A DNA stretch of 64,000 nt from Facklamia miroungae (GTDB taxonomy: Bacteria > Bacillota > Bacilli > Lactobacillales > Aerococcaceae). A program made the translations under genes and the position numbers. The notes below the pieces were generated by a model. That model ran no database searches. It was not told where the DNA came from and was given only the letters and a program-made list of their open reading frames with translations. Positions 1-6,112 of this stretch are shown here, one piece after another (position 1 is the stretch's first letter; the number at the start of each line of letters is the position of its first letter). The stretch lies in NCBI RefSeq assembly GCF_012396555.1, contig NZ_JAAXPS010000001.1:62001-126000 (forward strand), in the 5' to 3' direction.

Positions 1-1
1 T

Positions 2-982
2 AATTTAGGCGGTTGGATGTCAGCAGACCAAGTTCTTCACTTGGTCTTGCACTTTGTCGGTGCAGCAGGTCAAGCATACGGTAATGCTAAATATTTTAGA
101 GAAAAATATAGAGAAGCATCCGCACAACTATTCTTGGATCCAAATCACGATGTGCAAGTCGTTCCTTTCAATCGAGTGGCTTGGCATGTGGGAGATGGTC
201 GTGGTAAATATGGAATTACTAATCAAAACGCTATTGGTATCGAATTGTGTCAAGATACATCTACTGGTTCAAATGTTTGGGAATGGGATTTCCACCCACG
301 CACTCGTTTAGAAGCGATTCTAGTCTTTGCTTATCTAATGAAGAAATTTAACGTGCCTTTATCACGGGTTGTCCGTCACTATGACGCTTCTCGTAAATCT
401 TGTCCTGGAAACTGGATGAAAGATGATTGGAAGAAATGGAAACTATGGAAGAAAGACTTAGAATTGTATGTGACTACTGGAAAGCTTGTAGACTCTCAAC
501 GAGGTATTGTCTACATTGATAAGCCAGGATTAGAAGACAGCAAACCTAGCACCCCGTCTACACCTAGCGTTAAATTAACTAATCGTGAGGTTGCTAAACA
601 AGTCTATCGTGGCGACTGGGGTAATGGTCAAAAACGTAAGGATCGTTTGACTAAAGCAGGCTACAATTACACAGCCGTGCAAGTAGAAGTTGCCAAGTAT
701 AAAGAAGAATTGAAAGCAGGCACGAAAGAACCAGTTAAACTACCTCAATCTATTGGTGTATATATATTCAATACCAAAGTATGGGTAAGAACAGAACCAC
801 ATGAAGGTAAAGCTTCAATTACCGAAGAAGGCTACATGTATGATAAAGACGATACCATTTCATTAGAGAAAGTATTTACTCAAGATGGTTGGGTATGGGG
901 ACAATATACTTCATATTCTAAGAAACAACGGTTCATTAAGATTGGTGCTGATGGCGGTAAGCAGTTTGCTACTAAGTTATAA
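2..982 (+). CDS. Phage endolysin, N-acetylmuramoyl-L-alanine amidase (5' partial)
   Basis: Peptidoglycan amidase that releases phage progeny by cutting the bond between muramic acid and L-alanine. Numbering from the ATG at 17, an Amidase_2/PGRP-like domain spans about residues 5-150, with zinc ligands in the T7-lysozyme pattern: His12 (VLHFVG), His121 (RHYDAS) and Cys129 (CPGNW). A CW_7 (Cpl-7-type) cell-wall repeat follows at about 187-232 (DWGNGQKRKDRLTKAGYNY) and an SH3-like wall-binding domain at about 246-315. The frame is open to the left edge, and only nine residues precede the first beta-strand if ATG17 is used, so the true start is probably outside the window. It is the last gene of the lysis module; no holin is visible here. 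Confidence 0.88.
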   Translation, partial: NLGGWMSADQVLHLVLHFVGAAGQAYGNAKYFREKYREASAQLFLDPNHDVQVVPFNRVAWHVGDGRGKYGITNQNAIGIELCQDTSTGSNVWEWDFHPRTRLEAILVFAYLMKKFNVPLSRVVRHYDASRKSCPGNWMKDDWKKWKLWKKDLELYVTTGKLVDSQRGIVYIDKPGLEDSKPSTPSTPSVKLTNREVAKQVYRGDWGNGQKRKDRLTKAGYNYTAVQVEVAKYKEELKAGTKEPVKLPQSIGVYIFNTKVWVRTEPHEGKASITEEGYMYDKDDTISLEKVFTQDGWVWGQYTSYSKKQRFIKIGADGGKQFATKL

Positions 983-1023
983 TTAGCCAAGAGTGACTAA
1001 TTTTTTTATAATAGTCAAATTTA

Positions 1024-1052
1024 TTGACACTCGTGACAGTGATTGATATATT
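1024..1052 (+). promoter_or_regulatory. Strong promoter of the candidate antitoxin RNA
   Basis: TTGACA at 1024-1029 and TATATT at 1047-1052 are separated by exactly 17 bp, close to the sigma-A consensus. No open reading frame with a ribosome binding site follows before the terminator at 1147-1180. The expected product is therefore a short untranslated RNA of about 120 nt starting near 1059. Confidence 0.75.
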
Positions 1053-1114
1053 ATAAGTGACGAAAAGTTTCGTCTGTTATATGTTTTCGTCTTGTCGGAG
1101 CGTCGGCAAAAAAT

Positions 1115-1143
1115 CTAACACGATAGGTGTTTTTTGATACACC
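1115..1143. repeat. Direct repeat copy A (antitoxin side)
   Basis: CTAACACGATA, then GGTGTTTTTT, then GATACACC. It is repeated in the same order, with small insertions, at 1282-1316. Because the two copies are transcribed in opposite directions, the two RNAs can base-pair here. Confidence 0.8.
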
Positions 1144-1146
1144 AAA

Positions 1147-1180
1147 CCCCACCTTATTGCCGTAAGGTGGGGCTTTTTTT
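1147..1180 (+). terminator. Intrinsic terminator of the antitoxin RNA, possibly shared
   Basis: A 10-bp perfect stem (CCCCACCTTA / TAAGGTGGGG) with a six-base loop is followed by CTTTTTTT. In the opposite direction the hairpin is followed only by TTT, so it may also end the toxin mRNA but with lower efficiency. Confidence 0.85.
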
Positions 1181-1216
1181 ATCTATTCAGAGGTGTTTTA
1201 ATATTTAATAATGGTT

Positions 1217-1306
1217 CTATTTATCAAACCATTTGAAACTGCAAAATGCTACAACCAAAGGAAAGATTAAGCCTTGCAGTACTAACACGATAATAGTGTT
1301 TTCCAT
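1217..1306 (-). CDS. Candidate type I toxin, 29-aa hydrophobic peptide
   Basis: The gene starts with ATG at 1306, preceded by a perfect AGGAGGTG ribosome binding site six bases upstream, and encodes 29 residues. Residues 5-22 form one hydrophobic segment containing an IFPLVVAF core; the tail SFKWFDK is charged and aromatic. Fst/Ldr-like toxins are membrane peptides of 25-35 residues with a central proline-containing helix and an aromatic, charged C-terminus. This one has the same plan, about three residues shorter, but is not a clear family member by sequence. An opposing RNA (1059-1180) carries a repeat complementary to its start region. It lies between the endolysin and the YolD gene, where it could stabilise the prophage. 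Toxicity is inferred. Confidence 0.68.
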   Translation of the reverse strand: MENTIIVLVLQGLIFPLVVAFCSFKWFDK

Positions 1307-1316
1307 ACGATACACC
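1282..1316. repeat. Direct repeat copy B (over toxin start codon)
   Basis: CTAACACGATA, ATAGTGTTTT, then GATACACC, matching 1115-1143. On the minus strand it covers the start codon and reaches the ribosome binding site of the 29-aa toxin gene. Pairing with the antitoxin RNA would therefore block translation initiation. Confidence 0.8.
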
Positions 1317-1367
1317 TCCTTATAATTTCGGTACCTTTCAGAGGTGCATGCCCCTCGTCGGGGTCCA

Positions 1368-1396
1368 TAAATAATATATCACATTGTCACTGTAAA
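1368..1396 (-). promoter_or_regulatory. Probable promoter and 5' stem-loop of the toxin mRNA
   Basis: Read on the minus strand, TTTACA (1396-1391) and TATTTA (1373-1368) are 17 bp apart, a weaker promoter than that of the opposing RNA. The message would begin near 1361, directly at a short hairpin (CCCCGACGAGGGG, 1363-1351). A 5'-terminal stem-loop that stabilises the message is also known from Fst mRNA. A short similarity to this hairpin (CTTGTCGGAG) occurs in the opposing RNA at 1091-1100. Confidence 0.5.
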
Positions 1397-1413
1397 AATA
1401 TATAGAAAAAAGT

Positions 1414-1448
1414 ACCCACTTTCATAAACGGAGGTGGGGTTATTTTTG
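1414..1448 (+). terminator. Weak terminator-like hairpin
   Basis: CCCAC (1415-1419) can pair with GTGGG (1434-1438), with further wobble pairs, and is followed by TTATTTTT. It resembles the hairpins at 1147-1172 and 1888-1919 and could stop read-through into the YolD-like gene. Confidence 0.35.
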
Positions 1449-1478
1449 TGTCTATATAATAGGTAGAGATAATTAAAC

Positions 1479-1507
1479 TTTACTTACAGAACACTTGTTC
1501 GTATAAT
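1479..1507 (+). promoter_or_regulatory. SOS-type promoter: LexA/DinR box in the spacer
   Basis: TTTACT (1479-1484) and TATAAT (1502-1507) are 17 bp apart. The spacer carries AGAACACTTGTTCG at 1488-1501, which matches the Gram-positive LexA (DinR) consensus CGAAC-N4-GTTCG at all but the first base. LexA bound here would cover the promoter and repress the YolD-like gene until DNA damage. Confidence 0.68.
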
Positions 1508-1527
1508 TTACTCAAAGGAGTGATTAT

Positions 1528-1884
1528 ATGAGCGTGGATCGTTCTTATTTACAATCAAAAGCAGCTAGAGAGTATCAAGACCGCAAGATGGCCAAGTGGA
1601 TGGGCTTCTTCCTATCAGAACATACAGGATCTCTTAAAAAAGATTACAATACAGGGGAAGCTGTTTATGAAAGGCAGAGTCCTCAAGAGAAAATGATGTT
1701 ACTAAGTCAAGCTTTCACACAAAAGCTAGAAATAAGATTTACCTACATAGATTCTACAAAAAGAACTACATTTATAAATGGGATAATTGACGTATTTGAT
1801 TTTGATAAAGTTGGTGTTAGAGTAGAAGGAGCTTATTTATTCATTAATATGGATGATTTGATTAGAATTGATTATGAAGAATAA
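1528..1884 (+). CDS. YolD-like family protein (prophage)
   Basis: 118 residues. The N-terminal segment (YQDRKMAKWMGFFLSEH, about residues 16-32) and the C-terminal pattern (FINGIIDVFDF...LIRIDY) match the YolD-like family, which has a small beta-rich C-terminal domain. YolD-like proteins often sit beside Y-family DNA polymerases (UmuC/DinB-like) and are associated with SOS mutagenesis. No polymerase gene is adjacent here, so the protein may act alone or with a host or phage partner elsewhere. The ATG at 1528 has the ribosome binding site AAAGGAGTG. A LexA-box promoter upstream supports the damage-response assignment. The molecular function is not established. Confidence 0.7.
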   Translation: MSVDRSYLQSKAAREYQDRKMAKWMGFFLSEHTGSLKKDYNTGEAVYERQSPQEKMMLLSQAFTQKLEIRFTYIDSTKRTTFINGIIDVFDFDKVGVRVEGAYLFINMDDLIRIDYEE

Positions 1885-1887
1885 AAA

Positions 1888-1919
1888 TTACCCCACTTTC
1901 TTAATTAAGAGTGGGGTAA
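1888..1919. terminator. Hairpin downstream of the YolD-like gene
   Basis: A 10-bp perfect stem (TTACCCCACT / AGTGGGGTAA) starts four bases after the stop codon. On the plus strand it is followed by A-rich sequence, so a classical U-tract is lacking. On the minus strand it is followed by TTTTTATT. Confidence 0.45.
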
Positions 1920-1921
1920 AA

Positions 1922-2031
1922 AAGGGGCAAAAAAGGGGCAGAAGGGGCATGATTTTTTGAAATGCAATGAATACCTATGAATTACAAATGTTTATTTGTA
2001 GGCGTTTTGAAACGTAGTGAATTGCAATGAA
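1922..2031. repeat. Short direct repeats near attR, possible integrase arm sites
   Basis: AAGGGGCA occurs three times, at 1922-1929, 1933-1940 and 1942-1949. TGAAATGCAATGAA (1958-1971) is repeated as TGAATTGCAATGAA (2018-2031), exactly 60 bp apart. Between these lies the inverted repeat TACAAAT-GTTT-ATTTGTA (1983-2000). Tyrosine integrases bind arm-type direct repeats flanking the core site, so these are plausible binding sites. The assignment is inference. Confidence 0.45.
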
Positions 2032-2047
2032 CGATAAAATAAATATC

Positions 2048-2095
2048 CGTTCATTATCTGGAAAAGCAGCACGTATCAGAGAACGCGGACGTTAG
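2048..2095 (+). pseudogene. rplS: attR: displaced 3' end of rplS (ribosomal protein L19)
   Basis: The frame ending at TAG 2093-2095 reads RSLSGKAARIRERGR. This is the conserved C-terminus of bacterial L19, whose family motif is GKAARI(K/R)E. The frame has no L19 sequence upstream, so it is a detached tail, and the usual rplS-type terminator follows directly. This is what remains when a phage integrates in the 3' end of a gene and supplies a replacement end at attL. The frame could begin at an ATG at 2027, but a 22-residue product has no support as a gene. Confidence 0.7.
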
Positions 2096-2105
2096 AAAAC
2101 ATTTT

Positions 2106-2134
2106 GAAAGTCTGTTTTGCAGGCTTTCTTTTTT
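2106..2134 (+). terminator. Terminator of the interrupted rplS operon
   Basis: GAAAGTCTG and CAGGCTTTC pair around a short T-rich loop and are followed by TTTTTT, eleven bases after the rplS stop codon. Confidence 0.75.
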
Positions 2135-2145
2135 ATTATACAATT

Positions 2146-2184
2146 AAAGCCTCCATTTGCGACGAATGCAAATGAAGGCTTTTT
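2146..2184. terminator. Bidirectional terminator between rplS tail and fbp
   Basis: AAAGCCTCCATTTGC pairs with GCAAATGAAGGCTTT with a single mismatch. TTTTT follows on the plus strand and a shorter T-run on the minus strand. It separates the convergent rplS and fbp units. Confidence 0.75.
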
Positions 2185-4074
2185 CTAATTCAAGATATCT
2201 GATTTATAGGGTGGTAAATTCTTTTTTAACTCCTTAATTTGTGCTGTTAGACTCAGTCCAATGTCCGTATCCCCCACATAATAGCGTTTAGACCGTTCTG
2301 TGATAATATATTTCTTAGGCAGGATGTCAAAGCGACATGAAATAGCATCTTCTCTAGTGGTGAAGGGATGGTGGGCACAGATATATATCTCATAAGAATT
2401 ATCGACGAGAGTATAGCCAGCAATTCCTGTTACTTTTTGATAAGGCTTGGCTAATCCTCCATCGATTACCAACATTTTACCATTGGCTTTAACGGGTTTT
2501 TCGCCGGAAACAGCTTTAACCGGAGTATGACCATTAATGATATAGCCTGATGGTTGCAAATCGAATTCTGCGAGCATCTTCAAACAAAAATCTTCTTCAT
2601 TACGTAATTCATAATATGGGTTTTGAATTTCTTTATGGGTTTTTTTGTCTTTTAGGAAGTAACGTTCAAAAGTTTTCATGGCATGTTTACCAAATAGCGT
2701 AGAAACAGGTCCACACCACAAATACCAAACCAAGTCGGTAGCGAAGTCATCCATGGAATTTTTATCCCGGAAAGTTTTCAATATTGATTCTCCAAATTTT
2801 TCCATTAAGCTTCGACCACTATATGCTTTACCATCGAGGGTGACTGACATAAATTCGCCGTCTTTGGTAGTAGGGATACAACCATGGAATAGTAAGTTGC
2901 CATTGTAACATTTATACATGGTGCCATGTAGGACTAAAAAATTAATATGGCGTTCTAATTTTTCTGAATTTTGGAATTGGTGTAGTAAGTCGAGGAGGAC
3001 GAGTTCTTCTCCTAAAGTTAATTCAAAAGGATTTTCGGGATCTACACGTTGGAAGCATCCGTTTTCGATTGGATATTCAATCCCGTCAATAGTTATCGTT
3101 TGACGGTCTTTAGATAATTTATCTAATAAGAGCCGTGGTTCCATGTTGAACTCAGGGCGTCTTTGAATGATTTGACTTTCTACTTTAAATTGCATAATTG
3201 AAATTGCTTGATGCATTAGAGTGATGTCGTCAATTTCTTCTTGGCTTAAGTCCGAATTATCACCACGAGGATAGAAGGCTGGATTATCGTGGTAATACCT
3301 TCGACCATATTTAGCCAGTCTGGTTAAATCAATACCGTAGTCTTTTAACAATTGAGTATGGCCGTAGCGCAGTTGAATACGTAGTACGTTTGCCAAACAA
3401 GCCAGCGACCCTGAATAAGCCCCTATCCAAATAATATCGTGGTTACCCAATTGAATATCTAAGGAAGGAATTTCCATTAAGCGATCAATAATTTTATCAG
3501 GATCCGGTCCACGATCGTAGATATCACCTAAAACATGAAGGTGGTCCACTACAAAACGTTGGATTAATTTAGCTAGCGCAAGGGCAAAATGGTCAGCTAA
3601 ATTAAGGTCGATAACGGTGTTGAAGATTGTGTGATAGTATCGGGATTTATTATCTTTTTCATCATATTGATAAATTAATTCTTCAAGAATATAAGCATAG
3701 GATTTTGGTAAAGCCTTTCTAACCTTTGAACGTGTATACTTACTCGAAACGTGACGGGTGAGTTGAACAAGTTGGTCAAGCAAGGTGATCCATTCGTCTT
3801 TTGTCTTTTCAGCATTTAAGATGAGATCTTCTGGATAATAAATATTGAAACACAGTTCCAGTTTTTCTTCTTTGGTTAAAATGTCATCGTAAAGGTCATC
3901 GACCTTAATCGAGATGACACCTGAACAATTGCGCAGTAAATGATCAAAAGCTTCAAACTCACCATGCAAATCAGAAATAAAATGTTCCGTTGCTTTGGGT
4001 AATTGTTTAATCGCTTCCAAGTTAATTATTTCGATTAAATCATCAACGGTTTGAGCTTTTAAATTTTTATCCAT
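2185..4074 (-). CDS. fbp: Fructose-1,6-bisphosphatase, class III
   Basis: Cytosolic gluconeogenic enzyme that hydrolyses fructose 1,6-bisphosphate to fructose 6-phosphate. The 629 residues cover the class III (Firmicutes) family, which is unrelated to E. coli Fbp and has a calcineurin-like metallophosphatase core. Visible metal-binding motifs are ISDLHGEFEAF near residue 33, GDIYDRGPDPDKI near 183, GNHD near 211 and NGHTP near 526. Length is close to the family norm of about 640-670. The ATG follows AGAGG on the minus strand. It is a single-gene unit convergent with the rplS tail, and it opposes the class I aldolase step encoded at 53726-54619 only in the wider pathway sense. Confidence 0.95.
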   Translation of the reverse strand: MDKNLKAQTVDDLIEIINLEAIKQLPKATEHFISDLHGEFEAFDHLLRNCSGVISIKVDDLYDDILTKEEKLELCFNIYYPEDLILNAEKTKDEWITLLDQLVQLTRHVSSKYTRSKVRKALPKSYAYILEELIYQYDEKDNKSRYYHTIFNTVIDLNLADHFALALAKLIQRFVVDHLHVLGDIYDRGPDPDKIIDRLMEIPSLDIQLGNHDIIWIGAYSGSLACLANVLRIQLRYGHTQLLKDYGIDLTRLAKYGRRYYHDNPAFYPRGDNSDLSQEEIDDITLMHQAISIMQFKVESQIIQRRPEFNMEPRLLLDKLSKDRQTITIDGIEYPIENGCFQRVDPENPFELTLGEELVLLDLLHQFQNSEKLERHINFLVLHGTMYKCYNGNLLFHGCIPTTKDGEFMSVTLDGKAYSGRSLMEKFGESILKTFRDKNSMDDFATDLVWYLWCGPVSTLFGKHAMKTFERYFLKDKKTHKEIQNPYYELRNEEDFCLKMLAEFDLQPSGYIINGHTPVKAVSGEKPVKANGKMLVIDGGLAKPYQKVTGIAGYTLVDNSYEIYICAHHPFTTREDAISCRFDILPKKYIITERSKRYYVGDTDIGLSLTAQIKELKKNLPPYKSDILN

Positions 4075-4223
4075 TTTCTACCTCTTTTCAAAGTATATAG
4101 TTCTATAATGATTATACCTATAACCTATTCAATTTATCTTCAAAAGTCAATCCTTTGTTTCAAAGGCAAACTTTGTTATACTTAAATTCGATTACATAGA
4201 AAGATTGAAAAGAGGGATAAATA

Positions 4224-4670
4224 ATGACAGGATTTAAAGAAAAATTCGATGCCTTATTAAATGAAAAAAAATTACCTGCTAATTATCAAGAGATACAAGA
4301 TGGTAATCACTTATACCGTTTTCAGTTTAAAGTGAGTAAACAGCGCAAACTGATTGTTGAAGTGATCATTCAAGATACAAGCGGAGATCATCTTGATGCG
4401 CAGATTATTTATCGTCACGTCCATTTACTAAAAGACTACAACCAACGACCAGAAGCGCTTGAAGCAATCAATGAATTGAATGAAAGTAAAACAGGTTATT
4501 ATAATCTCTACTTAGCTGGAGACGGGGAGATTTACCTTCGTAACCTCTTACGATCTACTCAAGACCCATTTTTGATTTATGAAGTGTTAGTAATTGGTTC
4601 AAGTATTGCACGTGTCCTACAAGCAGAACTTGAACAGAAATTAGGCGAATCTGCCAATCCAATGGTTTAA
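4224..4670 (+). CDS. Uncharacterised 148-aa protein
   Basis: I do not recognise this protein with certainty. It is soluble, with no signal peptide or membrane segment, and has alternating beta-strand-like stretches (LIVEVIIQD, IYLRNLLRST) and a helical C-terminus. The pattern is loosely like the YbjN / type III secretion chaperone fold, but that is a guess. ATG with a GAGGG ribosome binding site. It ends 15 bp before the start of the yitT homologue and is probably co-transcribed with it. Confidence 0.75.
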   Translation: MTGFKEKFDALLNEKKLPANYQEIQDGNHLYRFQFKVSKQRKLIVEVIIQDTSGDHLDAQIIYRHVHLLKDYNQRPEALEAINELNESKTGYYNLYLAGDGEIYLRNLLRSTQDPFLIYEVLVIGSSIARVLQAELEQKLGESANPMV

Positions 4671-4685
4671 TGGAGGAAGAATGAA

Positions 4686-5699
4686 TTGATCATTGAATAT
4701 ATTCAACAAAGACCCTGGTTAAACTTTTTGTTTGAACTAACCGTAGCCCTAACCGCTGCTTTTTGTATTGGGATTGGCTTAAAGATCTTTTTGATTCCAG
4801 GCAATATTTTCTCTTCAGGGACTTCTGGACTTGCTCAAATTATTAATTATTTTGCAACAAGTATTCCTATTATTGGCCCTTTCATGACAGTCGGTAATAT
4901 TTATTTTATCTTTAATATTCCGATTATTTTTCTTTCTTGGGTAAAATTAGGTAAACAGTTTACGATTTGGACATTGATTGTTGTATTTGTATCCACTTTA
5001 GCCACAAACATGATTCCTCTAACAGTTGTTTCCACCAATCCGCTCTTGAATGCAATTATTGGTGGAGTTATTTGTGGAATTGGATCGGGCATCACTATTA
5101 AATATGGTATGTCATGTGGAGGATTAGATATCATAACTTTGGTCATTTCGCGTATTACTGAAATGAATGTAGCATTTATTGGTTTTGCCATTAACTTATT
5201 AATTATTTTAGCTTCAGGACTCTTATATGATTGGGAATATGCCCTATATACACTAATTTCAATCTACGCCCTAGCAAAAACAATTGATGGTATTCATACC
5301 AATGAACAGCGACTAACTGCATTGGTCGTAACAAATAATACTGACGAAGTAGTGAATGCTATCTATAAATCAATCGTCCGTGGCGTTACAATTCTTGAGG
5401 GACAGGGAGGATACTCGCGTGATAAACGGGATGTCTTGATGGTCGTTTTAAACCGCTATGAAATGTTTCCGTTAGAGCAAGCGATTCGTCAATCGGATCC
5501 TAAAGCCTTTATTAACTTTATTCGATCAAATAAAGTAGTTGGTCATTTCTTTAGTCGAGATCAGCAACGAGCAATGAGAAAGCAAGTGCAAGTTGACCGA
5601 CCTAAAGTCGAAAATACAGAAGATTTCAATTTCTTTAATATGCCAATGGAATTTGATCAGCTATATGATCAAATTCCACAAGAAGATGAAGATGAATAA
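4686..5699 (+). CDS. yitT: YitT family membrane protein (DUF161 + DUF2179)
   Basis: Polytopic membrane protein of unknown transport role. Residues 1-190 hold about five or six hydrophobic segments, including the family sequences GNIFSSGTSGLAQIIN and GIGSGITIKYGMSCGGLDII. Residues about 215-300 form the soluble DUF2179 (PII-like) domain, with TILEGQGGYSRDKRDVLMVV and KAFINF. An acidic C-terminal tail of about 45 residues is longer than in Bacillus YitT. The start is TTG at 4686, nine bases after GGAGG; the nearby ATG at 4681 reads into an immediate stop. Homologues of yitU, yitV and yitW lie within the next 3 kb. Confidence 0.9.
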   Translation: MIIEYIQQRPWLNFLFELTVALTAAFCIGIGLKIFLIPGNIFSSGTSGLAQIINYFATSIPIIGPFMTVGNIYFIFNIPIIFLSWVKLGKQFTIWTLIVVFVSTLATNMIPLTVVSTNPLLNAIIGGVICGIGSGITIKYGMSCGGLDIITLVISRITEMNVAFIGFAINLLIILASGLLYDWEYALYTLISIYALAKTIDGIHTNEQRLTALVVTNNTDEVVNAIYKSIVRGVTILEGQGGYSRDKRDVLMVVLNRYEMFPLEQAIRQSDPKAFINFIRSNKVVGHFFSRDQQRAMRKQVQVDRPKVENTEDFNFFNMPMEFDQLYDQIPQEDEDE

Positions 5700-5708
5700 A
5701 AGCAAAAT

Positions 5709-5742
5709 AAAGAGCGATGGTTTAACCATTGCTCTTTGTTTT
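5709..5742 (+). terminator. Terminator of the yitT unit
   Basis: AGAGC-G-ATGG, a five-base loop, and CCAT-T-GCTCT form a stem with one internal mismatch, followed by TTGTTTT. It starts about 10 bp after the stop codon. Confidence 0.8.
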
Positions 5743-5802
5743 GCTGCTAAGTTCTTATTGTAAAATATAATATTCACCTAATAACGCCTAGGAGCGAGAT
5801 AC

Positions 5803-5931
5803 GTGCATTTTAAGCATTTGGATCACCTTAACCTTTCTTTATCGTTTGAGTTAATGACAATCCTAACACTCCTTTCACTGGTTGATACCTACATATACAC
5901 TTGTTTTAAAATAAAATACCCCTACCAGTAA
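5803..5931 (+). CDS. Candidate small hydrophobic peptide (42 aa)
   Basis: A GTG start at 5803 is preceded by GGAG eight bases upstream. The 42-codon frame has a hydrophobic middle (FELMTILTLLSLV, residues 15-27) and a basic, aromatic end (CFKIKYPYQ). A possible -10 TATAAT lies at 5766-5771. The stop codon falls inside the hairpin that ends the opposing RNA (5905-6112), so the two would be convergent with overlapping 3' ends, as in several type I toxin pairs. There is no homology evidence, and the frame may be chance. Confidence 0.3.
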   Translation: MHFKHLDHLNLSLSFELMTILTLLSLVDTYIYTCFKIKYPYQ

Positions 5932-6112
5932 ATGGTAGAGGGGTATGTGAGTTGATTATTTTAATAGACAATTTGCCTCCAAGATATGCAGGCTGAGATG
6001 AAGAGTTTCTACGTTTTGAAGATAACAAGGAGACAGTGTGACACTTATTCCCGTGGAAAAGTTGCGTCAACATAATGACCCCTCCTTGTAATCTAAATAG
6101 AATTATCTCTCC
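5905..6112 (-). ncRNA. Candidate orphan structured RNA, about 200 nt
   Basis: On the minus strand an extended -10 promoter (TGCTATAAT, TATAAT at 6124-6119) precedes the region. A hairpin with a U-tract (stem about 5940-5914, then TTTTATTTT) ends it. No gene lies downstream on that strand. Inside, GATTACAAGGAG (6093-6082) pairs with CTCCTTGTTATC (6032-6021) at 11 of 12 positions and encloses smaller hairpins. That long stem would hide an AAGGAGGGG ribosome binding site in front of an ATG at 6073, which opens a 55-codon frame (to 5906) running into the terminator. It may be a regulatory RNA, or a message for a small peptide with a masked ribosome binding site. Confidence 0.45.

Larger units (their letters stand above)
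1059..1180 (+). ncRNA. Candidate antitoxin RNA of a type I toxin-antitoxin locus
   Basis: The transcript is inferred from a near-consensus promoter (1024-1052) and a strong intrinsic terminator (1147-1180). It begins with a small hairpin (GACGAAAAGTTTCGTC) and carries the motif CTAACACGATA...GTGTTTT...GATACACC at 1115-1143. The same motif, in the same orientation on this strand, lies over the start codon of the small gene encoded on the opposite strand at 1217-1306. The RNA is therefore complementary to the translation start of the toxin mRNA. Two convergent RNAs that pair through direct repeats and share a terminator region is the layout of the Fst/par system of plasmid pAD1. Exact ends are estimates. 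Confidence 0.65.
1..2095. mobile_element. Right end of an integrated prophage (to attR in rplS)
   Basis: The segment contains a phage endolysin, a toxin-antitoxin-like locus, a YolD-like accessory gene, short direct repeats and the displaced 3' end of rplS, after which ordinary host genes begin. Lysis genes next to one attachment site are typical of temperate phages of Gram-positive bacteria, whose integrase normally lies at the other end. The left end and the integrase are outside the window, so the phage type and completeness cannot be judged. The exact crossover cannot be set without attL; it should lie within or just before 2048-2095. Confidence 0.75.

Noticed and set aside
54-311. An 85-codon open frame within the endolysin gene
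   Set aside because: It lies in another frame of a clear amidase domain, has no ribosome binding site and no recognisable product.
1922-1949. Three AAGGGGCA units as a possible CRISPR or minisatellite
   Set aside because: The units are 8 bp with spacers of 1-3 bp, far from CRISPR repeat and spacer sizes.
2027-2095. A 22-codon frame with an ATG at 2027 ending in the L19-like tail
   Set aside because: Its only recognisable part is the C-terminus of rplS; the first codons come from phage sequence and there is no ribosome binding site. It is an attachment-site remnant, not a gene.
5906-6073. A 55-codon minus-strand frame with an excellent ribosome binding site
   Set aside because: Not listed as a gene because it reads through the terminator hairpin and has a composition with no domain or membrane segment. 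It is kept only as part of the RNA candidate.
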